A stretch of DNA of 64,000 nt from Paenibacillus amylolyticus (GTDB lineage: Bacteria; Bacillota; Bacilli; Paenibacillales; Paenibacillaceae), in contig NZ_BCNV01000005.1 of the NCBI RefSeq assembly GCF_001570725.1, forward strand, positions 744,001 through 808,000, written 5' to 3'. Of this stretch, positions 60,087 to 64,000 are shown one piece after another (the stretch's first letter is position 1; every line of letters begins with the position of its first letter). A program made the position numbers and the translations under genes. The notes beneath the pieces were generated by a model. That model searched no databases and was not told where the DNA came from. It saw nothing but the letters and a program-made list of their open reading frames with translations.

Positions 60087-61982
60087 ATGAAAAAGTCATG
60101 GATACGTGTGCTGAGCACAGGTGTATTAACCGGGATGCTGACCATTGGTGCGGCACTGCCTGTATGGGCATCTGATCTGACGACGAGTGAACTTCGTGTC
60201 AAAGCAGGTAGCACGAGCGCCTACATTAACGGCGATAAGCAGGCCATAGCCAAACCGTACAAGGTCAAGGGTGTAACGATGGTGCCTGTCGGTGTATTCA
60301 AGAAAGCATTTGGCAGCGAAATCCGGTTGGAGAAAAATGATGTCGTCAAAATCAAGGAAGGTCCGCACACGGTGACTCTAACGATTGGCAGTTCGATTGC
60401 TTGGGTGGATGGTGTGAAACATGAGATGGGTGCCGCTCCCAAGATGGTGAATGACGTACTCATGGTCCCACTTCGTGCGGTTGCTGCGGGTATCGGAGCG
60501 ACGCTTGCTCCAAACAGTTCGGGAGAAATGGTGATTCGTCTGTTGCAAACCGATGATTCGGTGGACGATGAGGACGGCACCCCTCTGGACGAAGGCAAAA
60601 CCAGAATCGGTAACAGCTTTTACGGGTGGTCCATTAATTATCCGGCAGATCTCATGGTCTTCCAGACTGGTGAGCAGGAGCGCATGATGACTTTCGGCGC
60701 TGCGGACAACAGTTATTATCTTGAAGTGTATGTCAGTGACCAGGATGTGGCGCTGGATTCGGATGATTTGTTGCAGCAACTCGTTCAGGAGGCCAAGCAA
60801 TCGGGAGATACGGTGCTAGATCGTGAAGCGGTGTCGAAAGGCAAGACGCCTTATGCACGGATTATTGTGAAAGATGTAGACGGCATGTTGTGGGAGATGC
60901 GCCAGTATCTGAGTGAAGGCCGTCAATATGATGTGTACCTCGCGGATTACGAAGCCCTGAATTATAAAGATCTGGGCAAACGTGCGGCACTGCTCAATTC
61001 ATTTCAGCCAACCTATGCAGAGTCAGATCGAACGATCAAGGATCTGTCCACCGTAGATAATGGCATGCGCTCCGCGTGGAACGATGACTATGGTATTGAA
61101 TTGAAGATTCCTGCAGGTTGGTCAATGGACAACAATCAGATGATCTACGAGGCCAAGGATGGTGCATATCTGCAATGGCGTGTCACTTCGGCGAAGGCAG
61201 GTACAACGGTAAAAGATTGGAGCGGCCAACTGGATAAGTGGATGCGCGAGACATTTACACCAGAGAGTTACGAGCCGATTGGCTCATATACGATGGATAT
61301 CTCGGGAGAGACTGCCGAGGTGAATGAATTCCGTTATAACTTTGGCGGGGGTTGGCAGACCGAGTTCGATGTTCTTTTGCAGAAGAATGGGTATCGATAT
61401 TATGCAGAGTATACGTTCCCTGAGGAGCAGGTTGCGGACCGGGCATGGTTTGAACGGATTATGAAGAGTGTGGAGATTGATTTTGATACGATTGCCGATA
61501 ATTTCGGTCAGCTGGATGAAGATCCTTATTTGACAGACAAAACGAAGACACTTACACGTACGTCCAAACGTTATCATTACAGTGTGGATATTCCGCGGTA
61601 CTGGACGCCATACAGTGATCGATTCGAATATTCACCTGTGGTGTACACCTTCACCGGCGGAGAATTCTCCATTGCGGCGAGCGAAGACAAGTCGATCGAA
61701 ATGACGGTAAGTCAACTGAGAGAAGCTTATGCGGAAGCGACCAAAACCCGTAAGAACTTCAAGTTGCTTGGCAGTGAGGAGCTGACGTTTGCGGGTGTGC
61801 CTGCATTTTCCTTTACGTATCATGAGTTGGACAAGGGAGTGCCATATGCGGGTCGCCAGATCGTGTTTGAAAAGGACGGAACAACCTATACGATCACAAG
61901 TGGTCTGAATGATGCCAACAAGACAGAAGTCCAGGCAGCCGCCTTGGAAAAAGCAGTGAACTCATTTACTTTTATTAAATAA
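60087..61982 (+). CDS. Exported stalk-domain (copper amine oxidase N-like) protein
   Basis: The frame opens at 59979 inside the protease gene, but ATG 60087 gives a signal peptide (KKSWIRVLSTGVLTGMLTIGAALPVWA) and 631 residues. A copper-amine-oxidase-N domain follows (about 35-155, VKGVTMVPVGVFKKAFGSEIRLEKND and DVLMVPLRAVAAGIGATL). The rest contains three weakly similar blocks (about 165-315, 325-460 and 480-631) of mixed alpha/beta character without known catalytic residues. It is 46 bases after the protease and probably co-expressed. Function unknown. Confidence 0.8.
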   Translation: MKKSWIRVLSTGVLTGMLTIGAALPVWASDLTTSELRVKAGSTSAYINGDKQAIAKPYKVKGVTMVPVGVFKKAFGSEIRLEKNDVVKIKEGPHTVTLTIGSSIAWVDGVKHEMGAAPKMVNDVLMVPLRAVAAGIGATLAPNSSGEMVIRLLQTDDSVDDEDGTPLDEGKTRIGNSFYGWSINYPADLMVFQTGEQERMMTFGAADNSYYLEVYVSDQDVALDSDDLLQQLVQEAKQSGDTVLDREAVSKGKTPYARIIVKDVDGMLWEMRQYLSEGRQYDVYLADYEALNYKDLGKRAALLNSFQPTYAESDRTIKDLSTVDNGMRSAWNDDYGIELKIPAGWSMDNNQMIYEAKDGAYLQWRVTSAKAGTTVKDWSGQLDKWMRETFTPESYEPIGSYTMDISGETAEVNEFRYNFGGGWQTEFDVLLQKNGYRYYAEYTFPEEQVADRAWFERIMKSVEIDFDTIADNFGQLDEDPYLTDKTKTLTRTSKRYHYSVDIPRYWTPYSDRFEYSPVVYTFTGGEFSIAASEDKSIEMTVSQLREAYAEATKTRKNFKLLGSEELTFAGVPAFSFTYHELDKGVPYAGRQIVFEKDGTTYTITSGLNDANKTEVQAAALEKAVNSFTFIK

Positions 61983-61991
61983 TTGTAGTGG

Positions 61992-62030
61992 AGCCGGAGG
62001 GTCAAGAGACCTTTCGGCTTATTTGTTTTC
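61992..62030 (+). terminator. Terminator of the stalk-domain gene
   Basis: AGCCGGAGGGTC pairs fully with GACCTTTCGGCT (two G-T pairs) around AAGA, followed by TATTTGTTTT. Confidence 0.85.
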
Positions 62031-62050
62031 TGTATAAGATAAATTAAAAT

Positions 62051-62089
62051 ATTTACACTGGTACTGCAATCGGAGTGTCTAGTGTAAAT
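62051..62089 (+). repeat. Remnant of the structured repeat
   Basis: ATTTACACT pairs perfectly with AGTGTAAAT. The 21-base loop contains CTGCAATCGGAGTG, the tail motif of the repeat family. It appears to be the ends of an element with the middle lost. From 62090 to 62365 no gene or other structure is recognised apart from the next ribosome binding site. Confidence 0.5.
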
Positions 62090-62365
62090 CTTAATGAAAA
62101 TGGTAAACGGTTTTTTCAGGAAAGCGTAGAAGAGTCGGTGCAGAAGTGGTACACTATACTAGTTCAGGAGTTATGACTGCTGATCTGATGAATATGGATG
62201 ACTGTAAGCTTGGAGTTCAGGCAATACAGACATAATGTATAGATATAGCAATAAAGTGACAATGCAGGTGTACCGGATTAGGTACAGGTTTAGGCTTGGT
62301 GACTTCAGGCATTTAAGGATATAGGGATGAAATCCGGCGGATAGCTGGTTATGGGGAGGATCTAC

Positions 62366-64000
62366 ATGAAAACAGCAACAATACGAAGAGAAGACGTTGA
62401 ACTTCTGGCACCCGCTGGTGACTGGGATTGTATGCGTTCAGCGGTAGCCAATGGCGCAGATGCAATTTTCTTCGGAGTCGAAAAGTTTAATGCACGAGCA
62501 CGGGCGAACAATTTCCGCATGGACGAGCTGCCGGAGATTATGGCGTTTTTGCACAGTTATGGCGTAAAAGGTTTTTTGACCTTTAATATATTGATTTTTG
62601 AAAATGAATTGACGGATGCCAAAGAGCTGATTGATGCATGTGTCGATGCTGGCGTGGACGCTGTAATTGTTCAGGACTTGGGTCTGGTGAAGATGATCCG
62701 CGAAATTTCTCCGGATTTCCCGATTCATGGTTCAACACAGATGACGATTACGTCACCAGAAGCGGTTGAGTTTACGAAGCCGTTTGATATGGAACGTGTC
62801 GTTCTGGGACGAGAGAACAACCTGAAGCAGATCCAGAAGATCGGTGAGCAGGCGAAGCTTCCAATGGAAGTATTTGTTCATGGTGCGCTGTGTGTATCCT
62901 ACTCGGGGCAGTGTCTGACTTCCGAAATGTGGGGAGGACGTTCTGCCAACCGTGGGGAGTGCGCACAAGCTTGTCGTCTTCCATACGACCTGATGGTGGA
63001 TGGAGTGCACAAGCCGATGGGTGATGTAGCCTATCTGTTGTCTCCGAAGGACCTGGCAGCGATTGATCTGATGCCTGAACTGATCGAAGCAGGAGTAACT
63101 TCTTTCAAAATTGAAGGACGTCTCAAAACGCCTGAATACGTAGCAAACGTAGTAAGCAAATATCGTAAAGCGATTGACCGATATTTTGATGGAGATAACA
63201 CACCGCCAAGCAAGGAAGAAGTTCGCGAATTGCAGCAGAGCTTCTCCCGTGGATTTACACATGGTTTCCTGAGCGGTACAAACAACAAAGAATTGGTGGA
63301 TGGAACATTCCCGAAAAGCCGTGGTGTCTATCTTGGTCGTGTAGATCAAGTATTGCGTGATGGTGTGGTTCTGAAGCTGGATGCACCCGTGAAACGTGGA
63401 GACGGGATTGTATTCGACGCTGGAGACCCGACTCAGAAGGAAGAGGGCGGACGTGTATACGATGTGCGTCGCAAAGGCGTAAAACTCGAAGGCGAAGCCG
63501 AAGAGGGCTGGATCGTTGACGTTGTGCCAGGCCGCAGTGACGTGGATCTACGTCGTGTTAAAGTTGGCGACAAAGTGTGGAAAACGAATGACCCAGCGCT
63601 GGATAAACGTCTGCGTCAAAGCTTTGAGACTGAGAAGCCGTACCGCGTATTCCCAGTGAAAGTTAAGGTTATCGGCAGCCCAGGGCAGCCGCTTAGCACG
63701 TGGTGGACAGACGTACAGAAGGGCACGACCGTCCGTATTGATTCCGAGATGGAACTGGACATCGCACAGAAGCGTCCAATGACACATGAATTGCTCGAAG
63801 AGCAGTTCGGACGTCTGGGAGGCACGGTGTTCCAGCTGGAAGGAATGGATGTCAACCTGCACGGTGACGTTATCATCCCAATGCGCGAGTTGAATAACAT
63901 TCGCCGTCAGGCGGTAGAACAACTCGCGGGCGAGCGTCCTAAACCGCCCGTCTACGTGAAACGAGCGGTAGATGTGTACGGCGATTCAGTTAAACCGGCA
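62366..64000 (+). CDS. Peptidase U32 family protein (3' truncated)
   Basis: The gene starts at ATG 62366 with GGGGAGGAT upstream and runs off the window with 545 codons read. The U32 signature EVFVHGALCVSYSGQCLTSEM is at about 170-190, with cysteines at CVSYSGQC and ECAQAC that could hold a metal or iron-sulfur cluster. The N-terminal ELLAPAGDWDCMRSAVANGADAIFFG barrel start is typical. The region past residue ~300 fits the long form with a DUF3656 domain. E. coli relatives (TrhP/YegQ) act in tRNA uridine hydroxylation rather than proteolysis. Confidence 0.92.
   Translation, partial: MKTATIRREDVELLAPAGDWDCMRSAVANGADAIFFGVEKFNARARANNFRMDELPEIMAFLHSYGVKGFLTFNILIFENELTDAKELIDACVDAGVDAVIVQDLGLVKMIREISPDFPIHGSTQMTITSPEAVEFTKPFDMERVVLGRENNLKQIQKIGEQAKLPMEVFVHGALCVSYSGQCLTSEMWGGRSANRGECAQACRLPYDLMVDGVHKPMGDVAYLLSPKDLAAIDLMPELIEAGVTSFKIEGRLKTPEYVANVVSKYRKAIDRYFDGDNTPPSKEEVRELQQSFSRGFTHGFLSGTNNKELVDGTFPKSRGVYLGRVDQVLRDGVVLKLDAPVKRGDGIVFDAGDPTQKEEGGRVYDVRRKGVKLEGEAEEGWIVDVVPGRSDVDLRRVKVGDKVWKTNDPALDKRLRQSFETEKPYRVFPVKVKVIGSPGQPLSTWWTDVQKGTTVRIDSEMELDIAQKRPMTHELLEEQFGRLGGTVFQLEGMDVNLHGDVIIPMRELNNIRRQAVEQLAGERPKPPVYVKRAVDVYGDSVKPA

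Noticed and set aside
1..64000. tRNA, rRNA, prophage or insertion sequence
   Set aside because: No CCA-ending cloverleaf, rRNA core, transposase, integrase or structural phage protein was recognised on either strand by reading; no scan program was run.

Overview
The window reads as a stretch of chromosome from a motile, endospore-forming-type Bacillota, most likely a Paenibacillus. The grounds are Firmicute gene orders (flaG-fliD-fliS-fliT, hpf-secA-prfB, ftsE-ftsX with CtpB and a MinJ-like protein, paired bactofilins), AGGAGG-type ribosome binding sites with frequent GTG and TTG starts, and protein sequences close to Bacillus and Paenibacillus families. No phage, insertion sequence, CRISPR array, tRNA or rRNA was seen. 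Genus is an inference; no search was run.

Layout. 1-10 kb is an AT-rich glycosylation island: a truncated TPR-like protein, two glycosyltransferases, a methyltransferase, and genes for a CDP-6-deoxyhexose that is probably C-methylated (rfbF, rfbG, an RfbC-type epimerase, a TylC3/NovU-type C-methyltransferase, an unusual SDR reductase and a hexapeptide acyltransferase). It runs into the late flagellar genes flaG, fliD, fliS and a fliT-like gene (10.3-13 kb), so flagellin is the likely acceptor. 13-20 kb carries a cold-shock protein, long-form hpf, secA and prfB with its programmed +1 frameshift. 20-22.4 kb has a YitT-family protein and a cardiolipin synthase. 22.7-32.2 kb is a complete arginine operon argC-J-B-D-F-G-H. 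32-38.7 kb has an esterase, a YhbD-like regulator with two bactofilins, a 14-TM exporter and a VanW protein. 38.9-45 kb is a cell-envelope and division cluster: ftsE, ftsX, an M23 hydrolase, ctpB-like protease and MinJ-like PDZ protein. 45-50.5 kb has a two-component system divergent from a three-gene ABC exporter (LnrJK/LnrLMN-like). 50.7-52.3 kb is a MotA/MotB-type stator pair. 52.4-58 kb is uvrB and uvrA, separated by a GC-rich repeat block. 58.4-62 kb has a small membrane protein, an HtrA-like protease and a stalk-domain protein, followed by a truncated U32 peptidase-family gene.

The most unusual signal is a family of structured intergenic repeats of about 100-200 bp. Six loci are recognisable (before secA, before prfB, after cls, and three gaps inside the arg operon), with two internally deleted remnants. 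Copies share nested stems kept by paired base changes, and the argB-argD gap appears to hold one copy inserted into another. This looks like a small non-autonomous mobile element or a repeated structured RNA. I do not recognise it as a named family.

Other points worth checking are a 71-72 bp tandem repeat plus large hairpins between uvrB and uvrA, a SOS-like box at the uvrB promoter, dyads at the two-component/ABC divergent promoter, ftsE and yhbD-like promoters, and an SDR with His where the catalytic Lys is expected.
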